64,000 bases of DNA from assembly GCA_902761625.1 (NCBI GenBank), contig CACWLH010000021.1, positions 1-64,000 of the forward strand, written 5' to 3'. Under the pieces are notes generated by a model. It did no database searches and was not told where the DNA came from. It was given only the letters and a program-made list of their open reading frames with translations. The DNA is from an uncultured Erysipelotrichaceae bacterium (GTDB taxonomy: Bacteria > Bacillota_I > Bacilli_A > Erysipelotrichales > Erysipelotrichaceae). Shown piece by piece: positions 52,825 through 62,114 of the stretch. Every line of letters starts with the position of its first letter. Position 1 is the stretch's first letter. A program made the translations under genes and the position numbers.

Positions 52825-54063
52825 ATGCATATTGAAATAAACAATGGAGGATTGCTTGGTGGAGCATCGATCAACGATTTCCAGGTCGATCTTGATCAGT
52901 TTATCGGTGCATCAAATGATATCCTTTCTGCGTTTAAAACAGTTCAGAACAGCACGCAGAGCCTCAATGGCGGTGTCGGCGCATTGAGTGATGCGCTTGA
53001 GCAGATCGGTGAAAGAATCCGTGAGGAAGAGCGCAAGATTGAAGCCGCTGCTGAAGTGCGTCAGAAGACGATTGATTTTGTTGATCTGGCTGCGCGTGTG
53101 GATAAACAGGTGGCAGATCTTGTCAATCAGAACAAAGAGGAGTTCTATCAGACCAATTCATGGCTCAGGCCTCCCCAGCCCGTCGAAGATAACAGGAATT
53201 TCATCCAGAAGGGCCTTGATTATTTAGGTGATAAGTTTCATGAAGCCGGTGAGGCTTTGAAGCAGGTCTGGGAAGATACGAAGGAAGCACTGAAAAAGTG
53301 CTGGGATTCCATTGTTGAGTTCTACGAAGAACACAAGAAAATCATCGATACGATTCTCATTGTCGTCGGCGCAGTCGCTGCGATTGCGGCAGTTATAGGA
53401 TCAGGCGGTCTTGCATTGGTGCCATTACTGACAAATCTGGGATTATCTGCCGGAGCAGCAGTATTCATCAGTGGGGCGGTGGCAGTCTGCGCAGTTGTCA
53501 CAACGGCAAGTTCAGCGGTATTGAATGTGATAGATACCTGGTGTTCAATTGATAATCCGACTTTCCAGGCATGGAAAAAAGGTCTGGGTATTGCCAGCGC
53601 GGTATTTAATTTCACATACAATATCGGAACAATATACAATGCCAAGCATCATTATAAGCTCGAAGACATTAAAAACTATGTCAAAGAATCCTATACCGGT
53701 GATCCGGTACAATATGGAGGCAGATATCATGATGTGGCTGCCGCAAACAGAAACCTTGGATATGAGATTCATGAATGTCCTGCAAAATCTGCAGCTAAAA
53801 TCATCGATGGCGATCACAGGTATCATACGCCGGCAGTCAGAATGAGTCCTGCTGATCATGCAAGAACTGCGAGCTTTGGCCATACAAGAGAATCTATGGA
53901 ATATGTCAGAATGCAAAGGGAATTCATCAAAAACGGTGACTTTACAAAAGCATTCCAAATGGACATTAAAGATCTGGAACAGTTTGGATTCAAGTATGCC
54001 AAAGGAATACAGGAAATGAAAAAATACATGAAGATATATGTTAAGACGAGGGGGTTGAGATAA
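52825..54063 (+). CDS. LXG-like effector 5, probable HNH-type nuclease toxin
   Basis: The 412-aa protein has the family head and hydrophobic middle. From about residue 300 the C-terminus reads GYEIHECPAKSAAKIIDGDH, then PAVRMSPADHARTASFG and MDIKDLEQFGFKYAKGIQEM. The order of His-rich motif, D-H-x-x-T-A-S and M-D-I-x-D resembles HNH-like nuclease domains seen in polymorphic toxins; recognition is by memory of the pattern only. Its TAA overlaps the ATG of the next small gene, as in toxin-immunity pairs. Confidence 0.7.
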   Translation: MHIEINNGGLLGGASINDFQVDLDQFIGASNDILSAFKTVQNSTQSLNGGVGALSDALEQIGERIREEERKIEAAAEVRQKTIDFVDLAARVDKQVADLVNQNKEEFYQTNSWLRPPQPVEDNRNFIQKGLDYLGDKFHEAGEALKQVWEDTKEALKKCWDSIVEFYEEHKKIIDTILIVVGAVAAIAAVIGSGGLALVPLLTNLGLSAGAAVFISGAVAVCAVVTTASSAVLNVIDTWCSIDNPTFQAWKKGLGIASAVFNFTYNIGTIYNAKHHYKLEDIKNYVKESYTGDPVQYGGRYHDVAAANRNLGYEIHECPAKSAAKIIDGDHRYHTPAVRMSPADHARTASFGHTRESMEYVRMQREFIKNGDFTKAFQMDIKDLEQFGFKYAKGIQEMKKYMKIYVKTRGLR

Positions 54064-54470
54064 TGTACGTACATGATGTATCGGTGCTGCGTGGATTTGA
54101 CGGTATTCCTTTTGGCACAAAACGTAAAGAAGCCCGGAATGCTTTACTGAAGGCAACCGGTCTGCATCCTACAGTTTTTAAAAAGGGTTTATCCAAGAAC
54201 ACAGCAGATGAATATGATGGGTTTCATGTATATTACGACAGCCATGATTGTCTTGAAGCAGTAGAGTTCTTCGGAGAAGCAAATGTGAAATGCGATGGAC
54301 ATATTGTGTTTCCGGCAGATGTAAAGATTATTATGGATCAGGCGGATGATTGGATTCAGGATGATACAGGCTGGGTGTCTGTTTCAAAATCCATTGGCAT
54401 TTATGCACCTGAAAATGATATGGAAGCATTGCTGTTTGCCAAAGAAGATTATTATGAAGGACTGTTCTGA
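54063..54470 (+). CDS. probable immunity protein for effector 5
   Basis: The 135-aa soluble acidic protein (FDGIPFGTKRKEARNALLKA, YDGFHVYYDSHDCLEAVEFF, DDWIQDDTGWVSVSKSIGIY) starts in the stop codon of effector 5 (TAATG). Size, charge and coupling fit a cognate immunity protein. The domain is not recognised by name. It would have to bind and block the toxin in the cytosol. Confidence 0.7.
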   Translation: MYVHDVSVLRGFDGIPFGTKRKEARNALLKATGLHPTVFKKGLSKNTADEYDGFHVYYDSHDCLEAVEFFGEANVKCDGHIVFPADVKIIMDQADDWIQDDTGWVSVSKSIGIYAPENDMEALLFAKEDYYEGLF

Positions 54471-54621
54471 AACAACAGTCCGGCGACCTGTCTGAATTGA
54501 GGGAAAACTCTGAACCATTTAACGATGATTGTGTTTTCAGGCGGGAACGGAGATTATCTGAAATATCAAAAAGTTATAACGATAGCTTATAATATAAAGT
54601 GTTTTAAGGAAGGGTACATTT

Positions 54622-55986
54622 ATGCATATTGAAATAAACAATGGAGGATTGCTTGGTGGAGCATCAATCAACGATTTCCAGGTCGATCTCGACCAGTTTA
54701 TCGGTGCGTCAAATGATATCCTTTCTGCGTTCAAGACAATTGAAAACAGCACATACAACCTCAACGGCGGAGTCGGCTCGCTGGAAGAGGCGGTAGAAGC
54801 GATCGGTGCGAGAATCCGTGAGGAAGAGCACAAAATCGAAGCTGCCATAGAGGTGCAGCAGAAAACGATCGAATTCGTTGCTCTGGCTAACCGCGTTGAT
54901 AAGCAGGTGGCAGACCTCGTCAATCAGAACAAGGAGGAGTTCTACCGGACCAATCCATGGCTCAGGCCTCCTGTGCCCGTTGAAGATGACCGGAACTTCA
55001 TTGAAAAAGGCATTGATTATGTGAAAGACGGGCTTCATGAGGCAGGAGAAGCTATCAAAGAAGCCTGGGAAGATACCAAGGAAGCGTTGAAAAAATGCTG
55101 GGATTCCATTGTTGAGTTCTACGAAGAACATAAGAAGATCATCGATACAATTCTGGTTGTGGTCGGTGCTGTTCTGGCCATTGCGGCAGTGGTTGCCACG
55201 GGAGGTCTCGGGCTTGTGCCGCTGCTTGGCGCCTTTGGCTGTTCGGTGGCGGTGGCTACGACGATCAGTATGTGCGTTGCCGTGGCGGCAGTTGTCACAA
55301 CCGCGGTGGCGGCTGTATTGAATGTGACTGATATCTGGTTTGAGATTGACAATGTGGTTTTCCAGAAATTCAAAGCTGCTTTCAATATTGCCAGCACAGT
55401 TCTCAATATCACTTATTCCATCGGCAGTATTTACAATGCCATTAAAAAGACTTCGCCCACACAGTATATTGCCGACCATACACCGAAGCAGACATACACG
55501 AATGTGGATCAGCTTTCCCAGAGTCAGCTCAATTCACTGGATACCTATTCCGGCAATGATTACCACAATATCAATAACAGTCTGCGCGGTACGGAAACCG
55601 CAACTCCTGAAAATGCGAAGGTCATCAAAGATCTGCAGAATACACTTGGCAATTCGTCGCTTCCCGAAGATACCATTCTCTATCGCGGAACCGGTATGGA
55701 GGAACTGGGCGATCTGGCGAACCTTCCGACGGACGAACTGGTCGGAAAGTCATTCTTCCAGGACGGATTCCTCAGCACAACCCGCGATCAGTTTGTCGGC
55801 AGTTCCTGGACCAAGAATCTCAATATCACCATCCATGCGCCGGCCGGCTCACCCGGACTTGATATCACCTCGATCAGCCGTCATCCCAACGAGATGGAGG
55901 TATTGTTCAATTCCGGCAGGCAGATGCTGATAACGAGTGCGGAGAAAATCAAGGGAATCACTTATATCAATGTCATTCTGAAGTAA
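54622..55986 (+). CDS. LXG-like effector 6 with ADP-ribosyltransferase toxin domain
   Basis: The 454-aa protein has the family head, the VEFYEEHKKIIDTILVV segment and hydrophobic middle. From about residue 290 it carries an ADP-ribosyltransferase domain of the R-S-E class: TILYRGTG (Arg, about 354), GFLSTT (Ser-Thr-Thr, about 389) and HPNEMEVLF (E-x-E, about 422). This class moves ADP-ribose from NAD+ to a target protein. An ADP-ribosylglycohydrolase gene begins 10 bp after its stop. A 150-bp leader with its own ribosome site AAGGAAGG precedes the ATG. Confidence 0.88.
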   Translation: MHIEINNGGLLGGASINDFQVDLDQFIGASNDILSAFKTIENSTYNLNGGVGSLEEAVEAIGARIREEEHKIEAAIEVQQKTIEFVALANRVDKQVADLVNQNKEEFYRTNPWLRPPVPVEDDRNFIEKGIDYVKDGLHEAGEAIKEAWEDTKEALKKCWDSIVEFYEEHKKIIDTILVVVGAVLAIAAVVATGGLGLVPLLGAFGCSVAVATTISMCVAVAAVVTTAVAAVLNVTDIWFEIDNVVFQKFKAAFNIASTVLNITYSIGSIYNAIKKTSPTQYIADHTPKQTYTNVDQLSQSQLNSLDTYSGNDYHNINNSLRGTETATPENAKVIKDLQNTLGNSSLPEDTILYRGTGMEELGDLANLPTDELVGKSFFQDGFLSTTRDQFVGSSWTKNLNITIHAPAGSPGLDITSISRHPNEMEVLFNSGRQMLITSAEKIKGITYINVILK

Positions 55987-55996
55987 GGGGAACAAT

Positions 55997-57187
55997 ATGG
56001 CAGATAAACAGTATACAATCGGTGAAAAATGGGCAGCCGATCTTGAGAATATCAAAAACGGCGCGCATGTTGATACAGCAGTTCCGCAATGCGAAAGATG
56101 TGTTCATAAAGTAAAAGGTGACGCGCTTCATTGCGGAAAATATGCGTCTGAGATGAAACCGCAGGATGTCCTGTTCGCGCAGAAGGAATGTCCGCGTTTT
56201 GAAAGCGCAGACCCGCTCAAAATCAGCCTTTCCACAGATCTGGAAAAGAAGGTTTACGGCGGTATTTTCGGCTTTGTCATCGGCGATATGCTGGGCGTGC
56301 CGGTTGAGTTTTCAGCGCGTGCTGAAAGAGATAAAGATCCGGTCAGGGAACTCCGTGCATATGGCACATACCGTCAGCCTTTCGGTGCATGGAGCGATGA
56401 TTCATCCCTGATGCTCTGTCTGATTGATGCCTTCAACTCCGGTTTTGACATCGAAACACTCAAACAGAATATGATCAGCTATTATACGGACGGGGCATTC
56501 ACTCCGCAGGGGAAGATGTTTGATATCGGCATCTCCACTGCCGATGCCATCCGCCGTATGATTCAGGGAGTTCCCGCAGCTGAGTGCGGAGGCAATGGAG
56601 AAAGAGACAACGGCAACGGATCATTGATGAGAATTCTTCCGCTTGCCTTTATCAGTCCCTATATCAGCAGAAATGATCTGGTCACACTTGTGACAGCAGT
56701 ATCATCAATGACACACAGACACATGCGTTCTGTGCTGGCATGCTACTTCTATACCGTTTTTGCGGAAAGCCTGTTTTTGGGCAGGAGCCTCAAAGATGCA
56801 TATGATGCGGCCATCAATGCAGTCAACCATGAATGCGACCATTGCTTTGATCTTGAAAAATCCGCATACAGGGATGTTCTTTATAAAAAAGTTGTCACGC
56901 TTGACCGCAGAAGAATCAGATCAACCGGATATGTTGTTGATACTCTTGAAGCTGTTCTCTGGGCTTTGTTCAATACCTCATCCTATGAGGATGCAGTTCT
57001 TGCCGCGGTGAATCTTGGCGGAGACACGGATACAATCGCTGCTTTGACTGGCGGACTGGCCGGTATTTACTATGGTTTTGATCAGCTTCCCGATCATTGG
57101 GTGCAGACTGTCCTGCAGAAGAAGAAAATCGCGGATATGACCGGTTACTTCGCAGACTATGTTCAGCATCTGAAGAAATCAGCCTGA
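55997..57187 (+). CDS. ADP-ribosylglycohydrolase, probable immunity protein for effector 6
   Basis: The 396-aa protein belongs to the ARH/DraG family that removes ADP-ribose from proteins. Metal-binding motifs are GDMLGVPVEF, WSDDSSLMLC and GGDTDTIAALTGGLAG (the last near residue 345). Before the enzyme lies an N-terminal Cys-rich segment of about 80 residues (CERC, CGKYASE, CPRF) that could bind zinc. Placed directly after the transferase gene, it likely reverses the toxin's modification in the producing cell, as shown for Tri1 of the Tre1-Tri1 pair in Serratia. Confidence 0.88.
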   Translation: MADKQYTIGEKWAADLENIKNGAHVDTAVPQCERCVHKVKGDALHCGKYASEMKPQDVLFAQKECPRFESADPLKISLSTDLEKKVYGGIFGFVIGDMLGVPVEFSARAERDKDPVRELRAYGTYRQPFGAWSDDSSLMLCLIDAFNSGFDIETLKQNMISYYTDGAFTPQGKMFDIGISTADAIRRMIQGVPAAECGGNGERDNGNGSLMRILPLAFISPYISRNDLVTLVTAVSSMTHRHMRSVLACYFYTVFAESLFLGRSLKDAYDAAINAVNHECDHCFDLEKSAYRDVLYKKVVTLDRRRIRSTGYVVDTLEAVLWALFNTSSYEDAVLAAVNLGGDTDTIAALTGGLAGIYYGFDQLPDHWVQTVLQKKKIADMTGYFADYVQHLKKSA

Positions 57188-57200
57188 TCCGGAGACGTTG

Positions 57201-58253
57201 ATGAATTATTACTATGACAGGCTGAGCATTGAGGAACAGGCGGCATATGATGCCCTGCTCAAAGCAATGCGGAAGCTGAAAAATGAAGTCCAGGTTCCCC
57301 ACGCTCTTTCCACTGACAGCATGGGCAAAGTCCTGGATGCCTTAAGATTTGAACATACCGGGCTTTTTTATGTCAATTACGACAAAGTCCGGTATTTATA
57401 CAGTCTGAACGGCACCAAGTTCCAGCTTGAATTTGACGGCAGTCAGGAAGAGCTGAAACAGAAGAGGCTTTGGCTGCGTGAAACACTTGCACAATTCAAA
57501 GAAGAAAAAGAAGCTGAAAACCTGAATGATGACAGAGCCATTCTGCGCTGGATTCATCATAAGCTGGTCCGCAGCACCAGATATGACCATTCTGCGCTGG
57601 ATTCTCCGGATGATCATCCGCGCGCATTCAATATTCTCGGCGTGTTCCAGGATCATCTGGCGGTATGCCAGGGAATCGCCTTCGCCTTCAAGCTGCTTTG
57701 CGATTATTTTGAAATTCCATGCATGATCGCAACCGGACGGGCAACACTTGAAAACATCGGTGACAATCTGCTGCATGCATGGAATATCGTCTGTCTTGAC
57801 GGAAAAAATGCGCATGTGGATATCACCTGGGATATCGGCCTCAGTGAATTGAGTCATTTCTACCGCTATGACTATTTCTGCATTCCTGATGAGTGGATCA
57901 AAGAAGACCATGCATTCGAAGATTTGCCGGCATGTGTCGACAATATCAGCTATTTCGAAGCGAAAAAACGGGTGTTCCACGACTATGATTCTCTGCGTTC
58001 CTTTGTGCATCAGGAGCTGAAAAAAAAGACCCCGTATCTGTATTTTAAAATGTCAATGGATGGTGATCTGAACGAGATCACCGCATCCACAGACCAGGCA
58101 ATCAGTGAAACGGTCGGCATGCACAGTTTCATGCCTGTCAAAATCAGCAGAGTGTCAGGGGGAATGCAGATGTGCTTCTTTTACCGGATGGAGACTCAGG
58201 AGCTGCCGGCAAGCGGCTTTATGAAATGGCTGGACGGGAAATTAAGAGGCTAA
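57201..58253 (+). CDS. transglutaminase-like (papain-fold) protein
   Basis: The 350-aa protein has the Cys-His-Asp triad of the transglutaminase-like fold: AVCQGIAFAF (Cys about residue 157), LLHAWNIV (His about 194) and AHVDITWD (Asp about 209). Such domains act as peptidases or cross-linking enzymes. There is no signal peptide or LXG-like head. The ATG at 57201 follows GGAG at 6 nt. It sits between the immunity gene and the kinase gene, so it may modify a system component or be an accessory effector. Confidence 0.75.
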   Translation: MNYYYDRLSIEEQAAYDALLKAMRKLKNEVQVPHALSTDSMGKVLDALRFEHTGLFYVNYDKVRYLYSLNGTKFQLEFDGSQEELKQKRLWLRETLAQFKEEKEAENLNDDRAILRWIHHKLVRSTRYDHSALDSPDDHPRAFNILGVFQDHLAVCQGIAFAFKLLCDYFEIPCMIATGRATLENIGDNLLHAWNIVCLDGKNAHVDITWDIGLSELSHFYRYDYFCIPDEWIKEDHAFEDLPACVDNISYFEAKKRVFHDYDSLRSFVHQELKKKTPYLYFKMSMDGDLNEITASTDQAISETVGMHSFMPVKISRVSGGMQMCFFYRMETQELPASGFMKWLDGKLRG

Positions 58254-58324
58254 ATGTGTTTTAAAGTCATGCATTTCATCATAAAATAGAAACTGGAATA
58301 AAAGTTAAATTCAGGGGGAAAATT

Positions 58325-59626
58325 ATGTCAGACATACTGCCTAAAGGCTTTACGCTCAAAACAATTTTCGGAGAAACAATCACGATTGATGAGTACATCA
58401 ATGAAGGCGGTCAGGGTGTCGTTTACCTGGTCAATTTCAACGGACAGAAAAAGGCTTTGAAATGGTACAAGAAGGAAGCGCTCGGAAAAGAGCCTCAGGA
58501 CTTTTATGAAAACCTGAAGAGAAATGTCATCAGGAAATCGCCGAGCAAGGAATTCCTGTGGCCTCTTGAAATCACCGAGTGGGTCGACGGCACATTCGGA
58601 TATGTCATGGATCTGAGACCTTCGGGATATTATGAACTGACTGATTTCATGCTGACACATGTCAGATTCAAGTCATTCAAGACAGCGATCGATGCTTCAT
58701 TGCAGATCATCTCGGCATTCCGTATTCTGCACAATGCAGGTTACAGCTACCAGGACCTCAATGACGGAAACTTCTTCATCAATCCGGATACCGGAAAGGT
58801 TTTGATCTGTGACAATGACAATGTTGCTGAGGACGGTGCGGAAACCGGTATCATTGGCAAGCCGCGTTACATGGCGCCTGAGATTGTCATGGGCAAAAAC
58901 AAGCCGAACAGTCTGAGTGACAGATTCTCCATGACCGTGATTCTGTACATTCTGTTCTGTCTGAATCATCCGCTGGAAGGCAAGAGATATTATGTATCTG
59001 CACTGGATTCCGTCCGTCAGGAAAAACTTTATGGAAGTGAACCGCTGTTCATGATGGATCCGAATGATCAGGGCAACGGCCCGCATCCGGTTCTGAACAA
59101 GAATTCCATCACAATCTGGAACTGCCTTCCTGATTATATGAGAGCTCTGTTCATCAAATCATTCAGTCAGGAAGCACTCCATAAACCGGTGGCGCGTCCG
59201 AAGGAAATTGAATGGATCAAGACACTGACCCGTTTCCGCAGTGAAATCGTGGAATGTGAATGTGGAAATGAGATCTTTACCCAGAACGGCAAGCCGTGCG
59301 CATGCGATAAATGCGGCAAGATTGCACAGATTCCGTTCCGTCTGGAACTGAGCGAATACAGTATCCCGGCAGTCAAGGGAAGCAGACTTTACCGCTGCCA
59401 GCTCGGTGTCTGCAATGAAAAGGACGCCCTGAACCCGATTCTTGCCGTAATTGAAAAGAAGAGTCAGCCGGGTGTGTTCGGTATTGTGAATAAAACCGAA
59501 AAACACTGGAATGCGATCACCTCAAAGGGAGAACCCAAAAAGGTGGCAGCCGGTGAAAGAATTCCGCTGAAAGACGGAATCACCTTCACCATCGAAGATG
59601 AAAAGATAACGATCAGAAAGAATTGA
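58325..59626 (+). CDS. Ser/Thr kinase-like protein with zinc ribbon and C-terminal domain
   Basis: The 433-aa protein begins with a diverged kinase domain (residues about 15-270): EGGQGVVYLV for the P-loop, KKALKWY with the lysine, YSYQDLNDGNFF for the catalytic loop and LICDNDN in place of DFG. A zinc ribbon (CECGNE, CACDKCGK) follows, then a beta-rich C-terminal domain (about 350-433). This layout is found in kinases paired with TerY-type VWA and PP2C proteins, which follow here. Catalytic Asp is kept, so it may be active. Confidence 0.8.
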   Translation: MSDILPKGFTLKTIFGETITIDEYINEGGQGVVYLVNFNGQKKALKWYKKEALGKEPQDFYENLKRNVIRKSPSKEFLWPLEITEWVDGTFGYVMDLRPSGYYELTDFMLTHVRFKSFKTAIDASLQIISAFRILHNAGYSYQDLNDGNFFINPDTGKVLICDNDNVAEDGAETGIIGKPRYMAPEIVMGKNKPNSLSDRFSMTVILYILFCLNHPLEGKRYYVSALDSVRQEKLYGSEPLFMMDPNDQGNGPHPVLNKNSITIWNCLPDYMRALFIKSFSQEALHKPVARPKEIEWIKTLTRFRSEIVECECGNEIFTQNGKPCACDKCGKIAQIPFRLELSEYSIPAVKGSRLYRCQLGVCNEKDALNPILAVIEKKSQPGVFGIVNKTEKHWNAITSKGEPKKVAAGERIPLKDGITFTIEDEKITIRKN

Positions 59627-59642
59627 AAAGGAGAAAAATAAC

Positions 59643-60425
59643 ATGCCCTCAACCGGTGAATTAACAGAAACCCCCCGCAAGGAGTTACACGTCTTCTACG
59701 TTCTCGACACATCAGGCAGTATGGCAGGTCAGAAAATCAGTGCACTCAATCACGCAATGGAGGAATGCACACAGGCTCTTTCCGAACTGGCCAAGAAAAA
59801 CGGAGATGCAAAGCTGAAGATCGCCGTCATGGAATTCAACTCAGGCTTCAAATGGGTAACCGAACACGGACCCGAAGACCTCGAGGATTTCATGTATGAA
59901 TATCTCGATGCCGGCGGACTGACTGATATCGGCGCTGCTCTGACTGAACTGAACAAGAAGCTTTCCAGACATGAGTTCCTTTCCTCTATGACGGGAGCTC
60001 TGATGCCGGTCATGATTTTCATGACAGACGGATATGCAACTGACGATTATCAGAAGGCACTTGCCGAGATCAGAAACAACCGCTGGTTCCGCCGCGGCAC
60101 AAAGATCGGTTTCGCGATCGGTGATGATCCCGATGTCAAGATGATTTCCGAAGTTGTCGGCAACTCTGAAGCAGTCATCAGAACAACCGATCTGGATCTG
60201 TTCAGACGTCTGATGAAATTCGTCGCTGTTACAGCCTCCATGCTTGTATCCCAGTCCCATACAACAACAACGGAAACAAGCGGTGCTGACATTGTCACAA
60301 TGGCGATGGAAGGCGGAGATATCCCCAAGGATGTCCAGGTCAGTCTGCCCACGAATACTTACAACTCCGAACCGGTGGTTGAAGACGATAAAGAAGACGA
60401 CTGGGACGACGACAGCGACTGGTAA
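59643..60425 (+). CDS. VWA domain protein, TerY-like
   Basis: The 260-aa protein is almost all VWA domain: FYVLDTSGSMAGQK (MIDAS DxSxS, about residue 20), GGLTDIGAAL (MIDAS Thr) and FMTDGYATDDY. It ends in an acidic tail (DDKEDDWDDDSDW). TerY-type proteins occur with a kinase and a PP2C phosphatase as a signalling triad, the order seen here. It starts 16 bp after the kinase and is soluble. Confidence 0.88.
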   Translation: MPSTGELTETPRKELHVFYVLDTSGSMAGQKISALNHAMEECTQALSELAKKNGDAKLKIAVMEFNSGFKWVTEHGPEDLEDFMYEYLDAGGLTDIGAALTELNKKLSRHEFLSSMTGALMPVMIFMTDGYATDDYQKALAEIRNNRWFRRGTKIGFAIGDDPDVKMISEVVGNSEAVIRTTDLDLFRRLMKFVAVTASMLVSQSHTTTTETSGADIVTMAMEGGDIPKDVQVSLPTNTYNSEPVVEDDKEDDWDDDSDW

Positions 60426-60442
60426 TTGATCAGAGGTGACAC

Positions 60443-62029
60443 ATGGAAAATTTATATGTTTTTAACTGTTCTGTCAGAGGAGCTCTCCATATAGAGAATG
60501 GTTTTCCGTGTGAAGACGGGTCTGCATCCTGGCAGTCCGATGACGGAAGGGTCAGTATCGCCATCAGTGCAGACGGCCATGGAGATCCTTCGTGTTTCAG
60601 AAGCTCAGACGGATCAAAGGCTGCCGCGGAAGCGGCGGTCGCCTGTCTGCGTGATTATGCGAACATGATTCTGGAAACAGAAGAGACAGAAGAAGCATTC
60701 TACCGTCAGATATTTACAAGCGGCCGGTACAGACAGGTCCAGATGAGACATCTTACCGACACTATTCTTGCCGAATGGAGCAACCGGATCATGGATCATT
60801 TCCAGAACAATCCGCTCAGTGAGGAAGAACTCAAGAGGTTCGGTCCGGCTGAACAGGATGTCGCTCATGTGGCACATATTTACGGAACCACGCTGATCGC
60901 CGGTCTCTGGCTGCCCAAGGCGCTGGTATTGCTGCAGCAGGGAGACGGCAGATGCGATGTCTTTTATAAAGACGGAACGGTGGACCAGCCGATCCCGTGG
61001 GATCAAAGATGTGTGGACACCTCAACCACATCCTTATGCGATGATGATGCGAGTGTCAGCTTCAGATCGACGGTGATCAATCTGGAAGAAAAACCGGTTG
61101 CGGCATGCTTTATGCTCAGCGACGGTGTTGAAGATTCCTACCGTGACACATATGAGGCGGTGGAAGGCTTCCATACCTTAATGGCAGGCGTGCATACCTT
61201 CTGCAAAAATCTCATATGCAAAATCAACCAGAACTCCAAAGAGGATTTTGAACAATATCTCAGTGATCTGCTTCCGGGATTCAGCGCCAACGGTCTGTTC
61301 AGTCTGACCGGCAGCGGCGATGATGTCTCGGTTTCGGGCATCGTTGACCGGGAAGCAATCAAAGGTTTCACGGAACAGTTCGAACGCGATATTGAGCAGT
61401 ACCGCCTTGAAGAAGACCTTCTCCAGAAAGAATCCGCTCTGAACGGAAAAAAGAGAAAACATGAAATCCTGCGCAAGAAGAGAAACGAAGCGCGGGATGC
61501 ATATGAAAAATTCCTGGAATCCGAAAAGGTTTATGCGGCGGAAGTCCAGAATACCCAGATTCAATGCAAAAAGCTTGAGATGGAACTGGAACAGGTCAGA
61601 AAAGAAGCCGAAGCCTATCAGCAGAGCACCTCACAGGTCATGCCGTTTCTGGATAACGGACCGGCCATGAGCGGTGATCTTGATCCGGATCTGAATTCAT
61701 TCCTTGAAGCATTCATGAATATGGGAAACAGTGTCGTGAATGGGGTAAAGGATGTCATTACCAACGGGCTTGATATGAAAACCCAGAAAGAAAACCGTCT
61801 GAAGAGCAAACTTGCCGCAGTACAGCAGGCAAGAGCGAAGGCGGAGTTCAATCTTCGTCAATTCTCAGCCAAGGCGGATGCATTGCGGGCGGAATATGAC
61901 GAGGCTGAACGGCTGTTCAATGAATATGACGCCCAGTTCCAGGAACTTGACCGTCTGAAGGCGGATATCACGCAGAACATTCAGAAACTCAAGACAGCAG
62001 ATAATCAAACCAATGATTCAGATAACTGA
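60443..62029 (+). CDS. PP2C-type protein phosphatase with coiled-coil C-terminus
   Basis: The 528-aa protein has a PP2C domain (residues about 1-300): FPCEDGSA, ISADGHGD, CFMLSDGVEDSY and GSGDDVSVSG hold the metal-binding aspartates. The C-terminal 220 residues are coiled coil (KKRKHEILRKKRNEARDAYE, EAEAYQQ and similar). It should remove phosphate from Ser/Thr on targets of the neighbouring kinases. A terminator follows, so the T7SS run probably ends here. Confidence 0.88.
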   Translation: MENLYVFNCSVRGALHIENGFPCEDGSASWQSDDGRVSIAISADGHGDPSCFRSSDGSKAAAEAAVACLRDYANMILETEETEEAFYRQIFTSGRYRQVQMRHLTDTILAEWSNRIMDHFQNNPLSEEELKRFGPAEQDVAHVAHIYGTTLIAGLWLPKALVLLQQGDGRCDVFYKDGTVDQPIPWDQRCVDTSTTSLCDDDASVSFRSTVINLEEKPVAACFMLSDGVEDSYRDTYEAVEGFHTLMAGVHTFCKNLICKINQNSKEDFEQYLSDLLPGFSANGLFSLTGSGDDVSVSGIVDREAIKGFTEQFERDIEQYRLEEDLLQKESALNGKKRKHEILRKKRNEARDAYEKFLESEKVYAAEVQNTQIQCKKLEMELEQVRKEAEAYQQSTSQVMPFLDNGPAMSGDLDPDLNSFLEAFMNMGNSVVNGVKDVITNGLDMKTQKENRLKSKLAAVQQARAKAEFNLRQFSAKADALRAEYDEAERLFNEYDAQFQELDRLKADITQNIQKLKTADNQTNDSDN

Positions 62030-62043
62030 GTGATAAACAGAAG

Positions 62044-62083
62044 TGATCGGATTCTCTTTGATTAGAGAATCCGGATCATTTTT
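62044..62083 (+). terminator. rho-independent terminator
   Basis: GGATTCTCT (62049-62057) pairs with AGAGAATCC (62064-62072); TGATC and GATCA extend the stem, and TTTTT follows. Confidence 0.85.
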
Positions 62084-62114
62084 GTATGATGGCATGAAAG
62101 GATGAAATGTAATT

